Shown in pieces: positions 21,301 to 36,300 of a DNA stretch of 64,000 nt. This stretch comes from Nematopogon swammerdamellus (taxonomy: Eukaryota > Arthropoda > Insecta > Lepidoptera > Adelidae). The notes beneath the pieces are model-generated. The model had not been told where the DNA came from and ran no database searches. It was given only the letters and a program-made list of their open reading frames with translations. The stretch lies in NCBI GenBank assembly GCA_946902875.1, contig OX336340.1, positions 22,335,566 to 22,399,565 of the forward strand, written 5' to 3'. The translations under genes and the position numbers were made by a program. The first letter of the stretch is position 1. Each line of letters starts with the position of its first letter.

Positions 21301-24300
21301 ACTGTTTGTGGAGTGGGTACATAATATTATGTACCCGTACGGCTACACAATAACGTACATATTCGTAGTCGATGAATGGCCCAACGCGACCCAGATAGGA
21401 TAGAGCTATTAACGTTTTAATTAATCCATCATTTCTTTATGTTGATACTTTAGAAAATGAGACTTTTCGAAGGAAGAATAAGAGAGTTTTTCTGTTTTTC
21501 TAATCTCAGATCGATCATGATTTTAATCTTATAGCAAATCACATACTAAGTAAGTACTTCAATCAGTTTCTTTAATGGTTCAGAATAAAAAATGAAACTG
21601 ATACCGAAATATTAAAGCTGATTAAGTGAAACACTTCGTAATTATTTTTATTAAATTTCTTAATTTTTTTTATATTTTCCTATTTACATTTTCACCAAAC
21701 ATGAAGGCCCAATTGAGCGTAGCAGGATTATCCTCTAATTGGCTATTGTTCTACTAATTTTAGTATTATCTCACTGATACGCAAGATGGAATATAGATTT
21801 CCGCGAGATAATCTTAAAACCACAGAGCATCAAATGCGCGCGCCCGCCCCTCCTAGAGGCGCCCTGAGCGCGATTTCTCTACAACGGCGTTGAAGCCTGT
21901 GGGCGTGGCCTATGACTTACATATGTGTGTTGTGCGTGTGCATTTGTTTTGTGCGTGTGCCTAACTTGCTCCTCTTTGTGTGTAGTGTCGATACTAGCAC
22001 ACACACACACACACATACGAAGCGCTAGCAGCACTGCGTGTAGTTTTTGTGTTTCAAATATTATCGCTTAGGGCGTCTCTAGTAGGGGGCGCGCGCGTTA
22101 GGTATTTGATGCTCTGTGCTTAAAAGTAAAGCTAGATCAGAGGATAGTTCTGCCATAGTTCAAACAGACAGTCTCATTTTACTATGGTTCTGCTACGCAC
22201 AATTGGGCCTAAGATGATGATAAAGTGAGTGTTGAGTGATGCCTATATCAGAATAATAATATTAAAATAATGTAAAACAAAAATATTATTAGAAACAGAA
22301 AATGTTTATTTACAGAAAAACACGCAACTCAACAATGCCTTAATCTATTTACAAATGTACACAACAGGGGCGAGGTACGAGCTAATGGTGGTAGGCCTGC
22401 GGCTGCTCGTGCTTGGAAGGCGCCGAGTTATGTACGACCGCGTTGAATCTGAAGCAAAGACGAATCATTAGTATCTGAAAAGCCTGATCCACACGTAGGC
22501 CGAACAAAACAAACAATTTTGTTTCACCTCCCTCTAATTGCTTAGTAAAAGCGGGATAAAACTATAAGGTTTTTCATTTTTTGGCCAATGTGTGGATAAA
22601 CCCTACGTGTGGACCGAGCCTCCACTGTCAAGATATACATCAATTCGGGATGTGGTTCTAGTACATAGTGCTAAATTAGAAGGAACATTAATCGTTCCCA
22701 ATCTAGACAAATTAAAACAAAATCAAATAATTTTAATGCTTTGAATTAAATAAAACTAGTCGGTGACCCCGAAGTGTCACGCGATTTAGTGCCCCGCGAT
22801 CTAGAACCACTGCAGCACCGAAGGGATGTCGGCTCCCTAAGTGTGTTCTATCGCTTATTCCATGGGGAGTGCTCAGAAGAGCACTCCCCATGGAATAAGC
22901 GATAGAACACGGAAACTGGAAAGGGGACGGCGGGATCGCGTTTAAACAGTTAAACGCGATCCCGCCGTCCCCTTTCCACCTCCGCACCACTAGGCACCTG
23001 ATGGTGAATAGGCACCTGTCCATGGCCGTCGTTAGACACCTCATGAGTGGCTCGGCGCCACACATCGCGCTTTCTATTTCAAAAAATCGGTTAGACGGTC
23101 TAAAAAAATCGGTCAGCTATACAAATAAGTCATATTTTTTATCCAGCAGGTTCGTCCATATTGAATCACGGCATGGAACTCAGTTGCAACGGAAAGCTGA
23201 TGTTATTGGTTTACAAATCGTAAATATAACTAATGCTGTAACGAGCCCTATGAAATATACAATAGTAGAGAAAATGGTGAATGACATCATGAAGTACACA
23301 AACAAAGCGCAAGTTCTACACTCACCCATTATGCTTGTCAGCGGTGTACTCCACAGTCCTGATGGATCCGTCAGCCTCGTGCAGGGAGTACACTCCCTTC
23401 ACCACGTCGCCGTCGCGAGACTCTTCCTGGTACTTGTTGTCGCCGGTGTGCGGGTCCGACACCTTGTACTGGAACTCGTACTTGGGGTGGCTCTGGGAGC
23501 AACAATAAAATTGTGGTCAACGATAAAACATGATTGTCTATGGAAAATGGAAATATATTTATATTCCATTCTTGAGAAAAATTGGTTCCGCTAAGGAAGC
23601 AGAAGCCTCGGAAGGATCAAAAACCGGTCAAGTGCGAGTCGGACTCGCACACCTAGGTTTGCGCACCACAAAAAAAAATTTTGAAAAAAAAACATGTTCC
23701 TAGTCTGTATCCTTAATTTTTGACCTTTTTCTATATTTTATTCTGTGGTAACACATATTCTGTGAAAATTTCAACCGGCTACCTATTACGGTTCCAAATA
23801 TACAGCAATAGGACAGACAGACAGTCAGACGGACATACAGGCAGACAGACGGCGTAGGCTTAGTAATAGGCTTCCGTACGGGATACGGAAACCTAAAAAG
23901 GACATCAAGTTGAATTGGAGTTGAATCGGAAAAATGTTGAATGCCTGAAAACTGCAAAGGTCCCTTGAGCTTTGCCACAGCAACCTATAGAAACATAGGT
24001 ACACCAGAAAGATGGCACCTACTATAGAGATATTAATATTGAACCAATTCGTGCATAGGTGCATATAATATAAGCCACAAGGAGAGTTCACTCACATAGT
24101 ATTCCTCGTGATCGTGGGGTGCCTCGCCGGGAACATCGTGGCGCTGGATAGCCTGGGAGGACACGGCCTGGCCATGGCCAGAGCTGTGGCCCTGCTGGAT
24201 ACCATGGAGCTGAGGAGCCGCCACGTAGTGCGCTACCGGCACGGCGACCTTCGTGAGGACCGGGACGACGTATTTGTGGACATTGCCGTGTCCGAGATGG

Positions 24301-27300
24301 TTGCCACCGCCGTGGCTGGATTGCTGGTCGTGGCTGGCATGCTGGTCGTGTCTGGTGATGCTCTGGGAGGAGTAAGCCTGCCCATGTCCATGTCCGTGCT
24401 CCTGGCCGGAGACCACCGCCAGGACTAGCGCGAGGGATGCGAGCTGGAAGCAGAAGGGTTTCAGTTGCTTAATTTGATCAAGAACGCAAAATTTTGGCAA
24501 TATAGTACTGAAGGAAATACATATTTTAATATGGTATTACATTTTAGTATTATTATTTTTGGTAGTTTTAGTTCTATATTGTATGACAAATAGTCGTATC
24601 TTTACATTCTATACATTTTAGTAGGTATTAAATTTCGTGAGTAATTTTATTTCGAAAAATAAATAAATTTACGTTAAAAAAAATTATATTTGTGATTGTT
24701 TTAATTTTTTTAATTGAAAGTGCAACATGTCGCTCCGCCCCATCCTAAGGTGCCTAACGACGCCCATGGATATTCGGACGTATGCGGAGGTTGCGAATGC
24801 CAAGGCGGCCTGACAGGTGCCTATTCACTCCCTCTTGAAGGACCCGAGACTGTACTTGGGAAAAAATATATGGGCAAATAGAGGGATGGTTTTCTGTGAT
24901 TTTTTGGATCCTTAAAATAATAAATAAACTAATGAATTAATAATTATATCCTACAGTGACACAGATATTGAGTAGAAAATTCGATACAAAATATATTTTT
25001 TACTCTATGCAAATTTTTTTTGTTTTGTGATTTTTCGTTTAGTTTAATAGGAAGTACAGTGTGATCTTAAAAATGTTCTATAACCAATTTGTAGGTACCT
25101 TAAAGAACATTTTGCAGTTTATGTGCTGGCTGTTGACACGAGAGGTGCAAGAGAACTGATGCATTGCCGAGTACGGGCAGCAGTTTTTATAGCTCTCAAA
25201 TCACACGTGGGTATATTGTGATTAAGCCTACAACCGGTCGGCGCCGGTGCACTGTTATTCAACACTGCCAAAAATTCGTAGCAACAAGAAATGGGCCAGT
25301 GAATGTGCACCAGATGCAGAGCTTGTCTCGTTCGGAAGCTGCGGTTCAAGGTAGCTCGCTTCTGGATCAAGTTTTCTGCAAGTGTAGAAAATTAATGAGT
25401 TGCCTGTCCGGTGCGGTGAGTGCGTAATTTTGGTGCGACAAGTCAGCAACTAATTAAAAATAAATAAATAAAATTTAAAACTCGCCTTTCGACTCTTTCG
25501 TGAGACGATTAATATTTTTTTAAGGTTCCGTATGCATACGGAAGCCTATTACTCTATTACCTATTATTATAAGCCTGTGTCTGTCTGTCTGTCTATCTGT
25601 CTGTCCGCCCGTCTATCTGAGGGCTGTAATCGTTTGAACCGCAATAGGTAGCCGGTTGAAATTTTCACAGAATATGTGTTATTATAGCGGATATGCCAAC
25701 AAATCAAAGCAAAAAGTAAAAAATGTAGGAGCCCCCCATACAAAAAACGTGCTAAGAATCGACTAGGACATATTCACGCTACTAAATAATAAATGGGGCC
25801 ACAGGCAGTTAGCATTGCAGACAGACAAAAGACAGACGAATATGTTTTTTTGACAAGTATGGTATAGCGAATCTTTTTTTTTATGGAAACTGACATGTTT
25901 GGCTACATCACCCACGGAACCCTCCGTGCGTGAGTAAACTCGCGCATGGCCGATTTTTCGTATTCAGTTGTTTGAAAATTATAAAACCGGCCTGTTACAT
26001 AATGAGTTTGTGGTGTTTGTATGTTTGTATATACAGGTTGTTCGGCACATCGACTGACAATTTTTATAGGTAAGTGGGGTCATTTGCAACGTTCTGACTC
26101 ATGACACCTTTTGTCAGATGTCACGTGGTATCGAGATACGATTTTTTTTTCTTTATTTTTGAAAATTTCCAAACTCCCAGCTTTAAACCGTTGTAACTTT
26201 ATAACCCTTGTTTATAATTTGTATCAGCACGAAATAAAATTTATTGAATTTTACGATGTATCCCTGTTCTAGAAAATATTATTTGATTAAGTTAATACCA
26301 TGAAAAGGTCTTATGACCTCCCAAAGTCCCGAGAACGAGTAAAAATATGACAGAATCTTAATTTCTTAATTGATTTTAAAAAAAGCTGACAGCAATTGAT
26401 AGCTTCATTTTCTTTTATAAATTCGCTAGTTTACGCCCTTTCCAACGGTATTCCACATGTCATACAAATAAATTCATTATGTGGTCAAAATTAGGGATAA
26501 TTTGAAAGAGTCTAAACATTAACAATGGAGAATTGAACAAAGTGCCCGCGCGACCGGTACGTGTTCTAAATTTGAAAATGCTCCCGAAAACGTTTTACAG
26601 TTAAAAGCCCTAAAAATAAATTTAAAAAAACAGCAGACCTTTTCACTTATCCAAGAGCTTACCTTGTTGACAGGTATTCTTCTATTATCGGTCAGTTTCT
26701 ATGAATTCTTTATCCTTCTACTATTTGTGAAGTTCCACGTACTTCGTCGGTGCCTCGCGGTGCTGGGCAATTGTAGTTGTCATTAACTGCTGAAACATTA
26801 ACGAAGACAAAGTATCGTTGTTGATGGAGTGGATGCACTTTGGACAATTAAATGCAATTTGTGAACCCATTTCTGTAATTTCTCTAATTTCTTATCGCGT
26901 GTGGCCCGGTAATTGAAAATAATAGGCCCACTGGATCTCTCCCCGTGCATTTCCACCACCGCACCACGCGCACTGGGCAGTGATTGCATCCCTACACGCT
27001 GGACTACCGCGGTTGCGTACCAATAGATTCTGCAGATCTTTCCTCTACAGAACCGGTAAACTCTGGAACGCTCTCCCTGCTCATATATTTCCCCCCAAGT
27101 ACAGTCTCGGGTCCTTCAAGAGGGCCGTGAATGGGAACCTGTCAGGCCGGCATGGCACTCGCAACCCCCGCATACGACCGAATGTCCATGGGCGCCGTTG
27201 GACACCTCATGGGTGCTTCGGCGCCATATGTCGAGCTTAAAATTTAAAAAAATATCATACAAGGCACTAAGGGATAAGGACAAGATGCTGCCGTGCCAAA

Positions 27301-30300
27301 GGGCGCCCCAAGGATATAGCCACCTCTCACCTTGGCGGGGTCATTCCACCCACAGGAATGCGTTGAACGCGCACAGTGTTCGTCCTTAGACGTGGGCATC
27401 TTCTGGACCTTATATTCGGGATGAAAGCTATTAATTCACGACGTCGGTTTTTTTTATAGAAAACGCGACATGTGACGCCGAGCCACCTATAAGGTGTCTA
27501 ACGACGCCCGGTCATTCAGTCGTACGTGGAGGTTCCGAATGTTGTATGCACAAAAGAACAAGTACGCACAATAAATTAATTACGATGATAAAATTATAAA
27601 ACTTTATATATTATTATATTCTATATATATATATAAATATTTTAATATAATAATTAATTTATGTGCCACACAGATAGGCACTTATACATTTTATATATTT
27701 TTTTTGTTATATTAAAGTTGCCTTTTTTTATTTGGTACTTACACAATTTAATACACTTGATAATAATAAAAAAATAAGCTGCCTGAAAAATTATTTAGAA
27801 ACAAATAAATATAATTACTTTTAAATAGTCGTCATATCATCACTTGAATTGGTCGAGTAGGCGCATAAAATGAGAATATTTATTGATTTTCCGTGAGCTC
27901 GCCATTCAACGTTATTTATGAAGAAAGTGAAGATATAATGGCAAAAGCATCGCCTGTCAACCCTCACGGTCAAGGGCGGGGCGGGCTCCGGTGGCGGGTT
28001 CAGGCTTGCGGGCAGAAGGTTAAGTTTCCGAGCACACTTTCCTGACTTGGTGAGGAACATCTCTATCTCTATCTTCTATATCTATATCTCCTCTATCTCT
28101 ACCTCTATCTCTATCTTCTATATCTCTATCTCCTCTATCTCTACCTCTATCTCTATCTTCTCTATCTCTATCTCCTCTACTCTGCCTCTATCTCTATCTT
28201 CTCTATCTCTATCTTCTCTATCTTATCTATCTCTATCTCTATTATCTCTATCTTATCTATCTCTACCTTCTTCTCTATCTCTACCTCTATCTCTATCTTC
28301 TCTATCTCTATCTTCTCTATCTTATCTATCTCTATCTCTATCATCTCTATCTTATCTATCTCTACCTTCTTCTCTATCTCTATCTCTATCTTCTTCTCTA
28401 TCTCTATATCTATCTCTATCTTCTTCTCTATCTCTATCTCTATCTATATCTCTATCTTCTTCTCTATCTCTATCTATATCTTATCTCTATCTCTATCTCT
28501 ACTTTTTATAAAGAGAACGTCTGTCTGTATGTATGTTTGAAGTAAACTCAGGAACCACTGAACATATTTTGATGCGGTTTGCACCAATGGAAAGAGTAGT
28601 TCTTGAGGCTCACTTGACTATATACCATCACGCTAAATAGCCTTAGGACTGAGAAGTATAAAAGAAAGGTGGACAGGAGAAACCTAGTAAGGGGCAAGCG
28701 AAGGGACCTACAGTTTTACACCGGTTCCGAACGGTGAAGCATCAGGTTTAGGTATGCACGTAAATTTTTCGCACGGATTCAAACATCGGACCTCTCGCAT
28801 GAGAAGCCGATGCCCAAACCACTCGGCCACCAGAGCTTATTGTTTTAATATACACGGTGTTGCAACCCCAACCGTAAAAGCCGAAATGGGGAGATTCTGT
28901 ACGTGAAATAGAACCACTTTGGTTCTACGACTTTTTTATTTGAAGAAAAAAAAATTTTAAATAGGTATTTAAAATTTGTATTGAATTTTTTTTTTTTTTT
29001 ACATTTTTTTTCTTCACAGAAGTTCTTTAGTTTCACACATAGAATAACCCCCTTATGTCAGTTAAAAATATTACGAGGGCAACTGCAACACCGTGTATAT
29101 TATTAAAATTTAATTAGCACGAAATTGCTGATGGATCTGCTGGTTTTATTTGTGTACTGTTACGAATAGTCGAATACTTTTCTTATCTATGGATAAACAC
29201 CCAGTATTGCATAAATATTTCCTAAAGCACAACTCTTTAATGACCAACCTACAAGTAGCATATAATATGTACCTTCATTGGATTATGTCCTAACATTGCA
29301 GTGCACCGAAACTCTGATCTAGATGTTGTAAAGCATTACCAAACTCTTTCCATAATATATATCAGTCGATCTAATAAGAATGTAATTAACGAGAAATTGA
29401 CAGTGGACAATATTGTATGCATTGATCAACCAAACATTAGATATTCGACACACATACTTCAAAAGCGGACCACATATTTTATTTGTACAGGCTGATTTTA
29501 TTACTATGACGAATATTTCAGGTGAATAGTCTGTACGGAAAACGAAGTAGTTTAAACAGCAGTAAGTAGTAAGTAGACCGCATTCGTCACTGTCAGACTC
29601 CTGGCACATTCAAAATCCTGCTGAAGTAACATTATCTTAGCAGTTGCTCTGTTGTGGAATAAGGTATTATGTATGTATTTTATGTTATTTTTATTATTAT
29701 ATACTGTATCTACAGTGGGTGGCCAAATTATTAGACTCACCACACTTAATGTCATAGTTATCAATACAAATTTGCTCTTGGGAAAAAAAATTCCACCTCC
29801 TAAACCTTTGAACCTAAACTATTCCAACTAGGTATTTTTTATTACTGATATATTTGGCATACACCTACGTTACCATTTTCAACCTATGAACATCGACTTA
29901 ACTTAGAGACAAAGTAGAAAATCGAAATGTTTTAATTCTATACATAAATTATTTAAATGATATGAAAATAAATAATCGGTATTTATAAATTTGTCTCTAA
30001 GTTAAGCCGACTTTCATTGTATTAAGGTGTAAATGTAGGTTTATGGCAAATATATCAGTAATAAAAAATACCTATTTGCAATAGTTGAGGTTCAAAGGTT
30101 TAGGAGGTGGAATTTTTTTTCCCAAGAGCAAATTTGTATTGATAACTATCACATTAAGTGTGGTGAGTCTAATAATTTGGCCACCCACTGTATGTACTGA
30201 TATGTATATTTATATTTATATAAGCATGTATTTATTTGTTTATGTATATATTTGTATAAGTATGTATTATAATATTACTTTCCAGTCCAAATGTCTGCAC

Positions 30301-33300
30301 TACCCTTGCCATATTTCTTCTTCACTTACTCTCATCACCTAAAGGTTGACTGGAAGAAATCACTTAAAGTGATAAGTCCTACTTTGCACGCTACTTTTCT
30401 CTTGCTCTGTGTGAATTATTGTAAATTTGTATTGCTCTTCTGTATTTTTTATCTTCTGTCTTGTGTATCTCCGTGTTTTTGTGTGCAATAAAGAATTTAT
30501 TCTTAAAGAAATATTCTATTCTATAGATTCAGAAAAAAAAATTCAGTGCTTTAAATAAATTTTCGTAAATACCTAACCTCAAAATGTATGGAGAACTTTT
30601 TTTTTCAATGTTTCCATCGCTCTCTTTTGGAATCTACTTATGTAGTTTTCGATGCAGGTTAACCCTCTGAAATATCCGGCATGGTAACGAAATCGTCCAG
30701 AATATATTATATATGCTTATTAAAGTATTTATGTAGTATTCATATGTAGTTTATCATACATATTTCTTTACAGTCTAACACATTACCATAAACTATTCTT
30801 GTTCGCCTGCGTGTACTTCTCCCACATCCCAAAGGTTAGTTAGAATAGAATGCCTCGCGGCATTAAGCTCGCCTGTTGTACCTAATGTTATAAATTGGTG
30901 TTCAATAAAGAATATATACATACATAGAATATTATATATTAGGGACGAATGTGGCACGTCGCCGCGTCGACTCAACATTATAAGTACGCCGCCGGAGAAC
31001 GGAGGCAATAATTAGTTCCGTGCCGCTGAAGCGCGGGGAGACTGGTGAAAGATTGGAGAGGCATCTCTGTCAAATTCATTGACTGGATAAAAATAATATG
31101 TAGTAAACAAATACAAACGTATCAAAAAACACGAGAAGAAGATATGAAAAAGTAAACCCGCCCTTTTAATTTTAATTTAAATTAAAATTTAATATATACT
31201 CATGCATACACATCAATTTACTCATGCTTATTGATTAAATTAAAATTTAATTTAATCAATATGCATGAGACACGTAATAACTATTACATGTGTGAACGAA
31301 ATAATCGTAGGTTGACTGAGTTTATACAAGACAAGCCGTCCCATTTTATTTGTACCAGTATTTACGCCGCTTTACTAAATCTAGTGTTGCGGTTGATCGA
31401 TGGTTTTGCACCGCTCTTGATAAGTGCGACCGGTTCTTGTCAATGTCACATACCTTGGACTGTTTCTGCTCGGCTTTTGATCTCGATGAAATGGGATTAT
31501 GTAAGCATCTATTATCATTATGATTGCAGCGTGCTTCGGTTATATGTAAGGATTGCTTTAATTTTTATCGGTGTGTGTATTGCATATATAGTGTGTATAT
31601 AATACATTATTGCTTGAAAAACATTTTAAAGAAACAAGAGCAATATAAAATTTTACATGAGGTGCAAAGGCATTTTTTGTACCGTGTGGGGCCGGCACTT
31701 CAAAAGAATAGCCCCACTGCATCTCTCCCCGTGTATGTCGTAAAAGGCGACTAAGGGATATGACTCCTTTCTTATATTACCAGGTGGTCAGGTGGTAGGG
31801 TTTAACCCGCCCGGATTGATACCAGCGCACTGAATGAAAGGTCGGTCGAAACGGCTATGTAAATAGTTTTTGTTTTCCGTCCAGTTCAGTGTAGCCGGCT
31901 CGACCGGAGGGAAGCACTGACGTGACGGCTATGTTAATAGTTTTTGTTTTCCGTCCAGTTCAGTGTAGCCGGCACGACCGAAGGGAAGCACTGACGTGGC
32001 ACCAAGTTCACCCGGTGTTATGGGCTGACATCACGGATGTTGTAGGTGATGTAGCCAACCGTGTCAGTTTCCATAAAAAAAAGGGCAGACATTATTGACA
32101 GTCAGATTTCTTCCAGTCAACTTTGTTGTTTGATAACTCGATTAATATAGTGAAATTTAAGTAGGTAGTAGCAAAAGACTTAAATGTTAGAGTTTCAAAT
32201 TTAATAATTAAAAATAAGCATTCCTATCAATAATACACTGCAACTCCATAGGGATGTCGCCTAACTAAATGTGTTCTATCTCTTATTCTGTGGAGTGTGC
32301 TCGGAGGAGCTGTTTAACGCGATCCCGCCGTCCCCTATCCACCTTCGCACCACGCGCACTGGATAAGAATTGCATGCCTACACGCTGGAATAGCGTGTAG
32401 AGATGCAAAAAGCGCGACATATGGCGCCGAGCCACTCATAAGGTGTCTAACGACGCCCATGGACATTCGGTCTTATGCGGGGGTTTCGAATGCCATGCTG
32501 GCCTGACAGGTGCCCATTCACGCCCCTCTTGAAGGACCGAAGACTATTTGGAGGGAAATATGTGGGCAGGGAGAGCGTTCCAGAGTTTACCAGTACTGTG
32601 GAGGATAGATCTGCAGAACCGATTGGTATACGCATCAGGTTCAGCTAAGATTGCAAAATTACTGGTAAACTAGGATAGCAAGTAACCATTCATTGTAAAC
32701 AAATGTATATATGTAAAGGGCTAATTCCACTATATTCGTTGGAAAATTGCATCCAATATACCGATTAAATCTCAGGGGTTTTCAGCACGTTTTTCATTCG
32801 AAGAAATTGGAAGTCATTACGGGCGATTAATTACTATGTTGACGTTTCTACTGCACATTCGAATTTAATCCGTATTGCTCTAGTTTTAATGTCGTTTTTG
32901 CCTTGTTTCCGCTTTCATTTTCTTTGTGATAAATGACGGCGGCTAGACATTCGTGTGACAGAATACTAATGACGTAATAAAAGTAAGAAAATGCACGTTG
33001 GCTTGCAATGTGGAATTTTTTTTTATCTTTAATTCTGGATTATATTACCAATAGCAGTTCCAACTGCTTCGATTCGTTATTCATGTCAATAACTTCGGGA
33101 GGGTTACACACGCACTCAAACAAACACTTTACTTAAGAAGAAAACATATGTTTATAGGAGCATTTTTTCTCCTAACAAAAAAATTAAATGAAATAAGTAG
33201 CTGTAAAAACCAATCATAGTGACCTTGTAACTTACTTACAACAAACAGCTGTTCTGCGTTTGAACATAGTACGGTCATTGACCCCGTACAATGCAAGTTA

Positions 33301-36300
33301 CCTACTGTTATACACAGTTTAATGTTTAGGTAGCAAACATGTTTTGTTAAATTTCTCGAAAAGTAATGCTAAAAGCATATAATTTTATTTTTGCGTAGCG
33401 TATTTATTTGAGTGTGTATGTAACCCTTCCGAAACATTTGACATGAATAACGAAGCACCTTATATAAAGCGAGTACGTGCTTAGTACTAACATAAACATA
33501 AAATATTATCCTATAAGCATTCTTAGATATTCCAAAAAACTTCAATGAAAACCCCATGTGAATGGATTAATTAGTTTTCGACTTAAAACTAAGACGATTA
33601 AAGAATCACGCGCTGATCGCCGACCGGCGCATCATCAATAATAATAATCAATCTGTAAGGGATGGTCATGGACTAAGCTACTTTGTTTTATGAGATACTG
33701 AGTTTGTAGACTCTACGTATGATACTAAAAGTAAATTGACGATTTTTAGAAATATGTTCTGTATGTGTGTATTGTTCCTCAATAACTCTTAAACCGTTCA
33801 TCCGAATCCGAGTAAACTTGGCAAAAGCACAAACTTATAACTGTACCTACATGACATGACACAGGATAGGCTAAATAAAATTCACTTCCGGTTACGCTAA
33901 GATGTGGCTCTCATACAAACCGAATTGTTCAGCGCGCCGAAATAAAGGTACGGCATCGGTCTTACTTACTTTCTTCTTTTTAAATACGAATTTCATGCGA
34001 GCGAAGCCGCCGGTAAAGTATTTTATAAAACAATTCCCTCCTAATCTTACTTGGTGGTAGGGTTTAACCCGCCCGGGTTGGTACCACCGCACTGAATGAA
34101 ACGTCGTCGGTTGAAACGAATATGTAAATAGTTAGTGTTTTCCGACCAGTTCAGTGTAGCCGGCACGATCAAAGGGGGAAGCACTGACATGGCACCTAGT
34201 TCACCCGGTGTTATGGGCTGACATCACGAACGTTGTAGGTGATGTAGCCAACTGTGTCAGTTTCCATAAAAAAAAAAACACATCTGTAAAACTGTTTGAT
34301 ATACTTATATGGATTTGAAAACGTTTCTTTTTATAACTCGTAAACGTCTACATCGCGGCCGCGCGACTTCGCACCGACCCTCCGCATTCCTCCCCCCTCG
34401 CGCCCCCGCGCTGCGTCGAACGACCGGTCTGCACGCAACCGGCTAATACTTGTTTGAACGGATATTGCTACAATATACATAAATATAACAAATCTATATG
34501 AGTAACACAAACACGATATTATATGCGTCAAAGAATAAGTATATAAAATAACTAGCTCAATATTTCAAAATATGTTATATGTAAATAGTATGACTGACAT
34601 GGCACCTAGTTCACCCGGTGTTCAAATCAAATCGGTACCGGATACGGCACCCTAATAATTTACCGCTAAATAAATATCCGCGCAGCTCTGAATTTTTATA
34701 TTTGATTTACTTAGCGATCCCTCGACTCCTTTAATTACTTAAAGGAGTCGAGGGATCGCTAAAACGGAATTAATTTTTTACTTTTAAGGGTGGGGGTTTT
34801 TAAAATTTGTAATTTAACTTTTATTTCAAGCTTTTAAAAACAACCGCATCCAAGTCGGTCCATCATCCGTGAGACGCAATTTTTTTATTACTTCATATTT
34901 TACATTATTACATGATTACTAACCTAGCTAAGAACCATAAAAACCGGCCAAGTGCGAGTCGGACTCGCGCACCGAGGTCTCCACACCACAATTTTTTTTT
35001 TTAAAACACGTTTCTTGTATGAGAACCCCCCTTAATTTTTTACTTTTTCTATTTTTTATTATTTGTTGTTTTATCCGCCATAATACCACATATTCTGTGA
35101 AAATTTCAACGGGTTGCCTATTACGGTTCAAGAGATCTCGGACAGACAGACGGACGGACGGACGGACAGACAGACAGACGGCGTAGGCTTAGTAATAGGC
35201 TTCCGTACGGGATACAGAAACCTAAAAAAAAACATGCGCTTGGGAGCTACGATGCCACAGACAGACAGATACATTAAATTAATAAAAATAAATTACTGAC
35301 GCTCTCTTCAAGAGCCTTTGAAAATAAAACTATACGGTATTAACCTGTGGTATTAACTAATGTGACATCGACGTGTCCTTCGAAGTTCACACTGGGTCAG
35401 CCTTATAATCAATGCGGTTCATACGTCCCCTGGTTGGTAACCGATGATGTGCCGGTAGATAATTTCGATTGTTAGCACGCTATGTTAGTTTAAAAGGATT
35501 CTACTAGTATGATTTATTCTGCGTAATTTTCAGTAAAAAAAAAAACAAAAACCATTTTAATACATACATACACACCAGCACCACATAGAGCAGTATATAG
35601 GTCATGCTTCTAACTTGCTTCTAACTTTAAAAAATCTGTCAAGTGCGAGTTTTACTCGCGCACGGAGGTTACTGTATCTATCCGCTATCAGTAATATCCG
35701 CATATATTTTGTCTTTCAACAATGCAATGTATTAAAGCCTGTGGCGCCATCTATTATTCAGTTGCGTGACCAATCGATTTTTCGGACGTTTGTTGTATGG
35801 GAGCCCCCCTTAATTTTTATCATTTTCTTTTTTTTATTATTTGTTGTTATATCCGCCATAGTAACACATATTCTGTGAAAGTTTCAACGGGCTACCTATT
35901 ACGGTTCAAGAGATACAGCCATGGACAGACGGACGGACGGACGGACAGACAGACGGCGAAGGCTTAGTAATAGGATTCCGTACGGGATACGGAAACCTAA
36001 AAATTACGTACTTCAATACAAACTTTAATGCCCTATTTGAGCCCCTTAGTTAGCGGATAAATTTTCAAAAACCCTCTCTTAGTGCTCACCAAGGAGCCTT
36101 GAACCAGACCAGTTTTGGCCGGCGCGGGCGCGGGCGGTGTGGCCCGATCGTTGTTCTGTGGTCCTCACCTACGTTATATAATTCCCTTGCCCCTTACTAG
36201 GTGGTAGGCTCAAATTGTAGCCGACTGGGTTGGTACCACCGTACTGGATGTATGATGGCCGCATAGCAACCTCGGTTGTGTTCTCCTCTAGTCCAGTATA

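Noticed and set aside
23001..23594. 197-codon plus-strand ORF across the cuticular protein gene
   Set aside because: Shadow of RR-2 exon 3 plus intron and a repeat C fragment; the minus-strand gene explains it.
24108..24428. 106-codon plus-strand ORF
   Set aside because: Antisense of cuticular protein exon 2.
28047..28511. 154-codon Ser/Leu/Tyr-repeat ORF
   Set aside because: Translation of a microsatellite; no start context, splice sites or homology.
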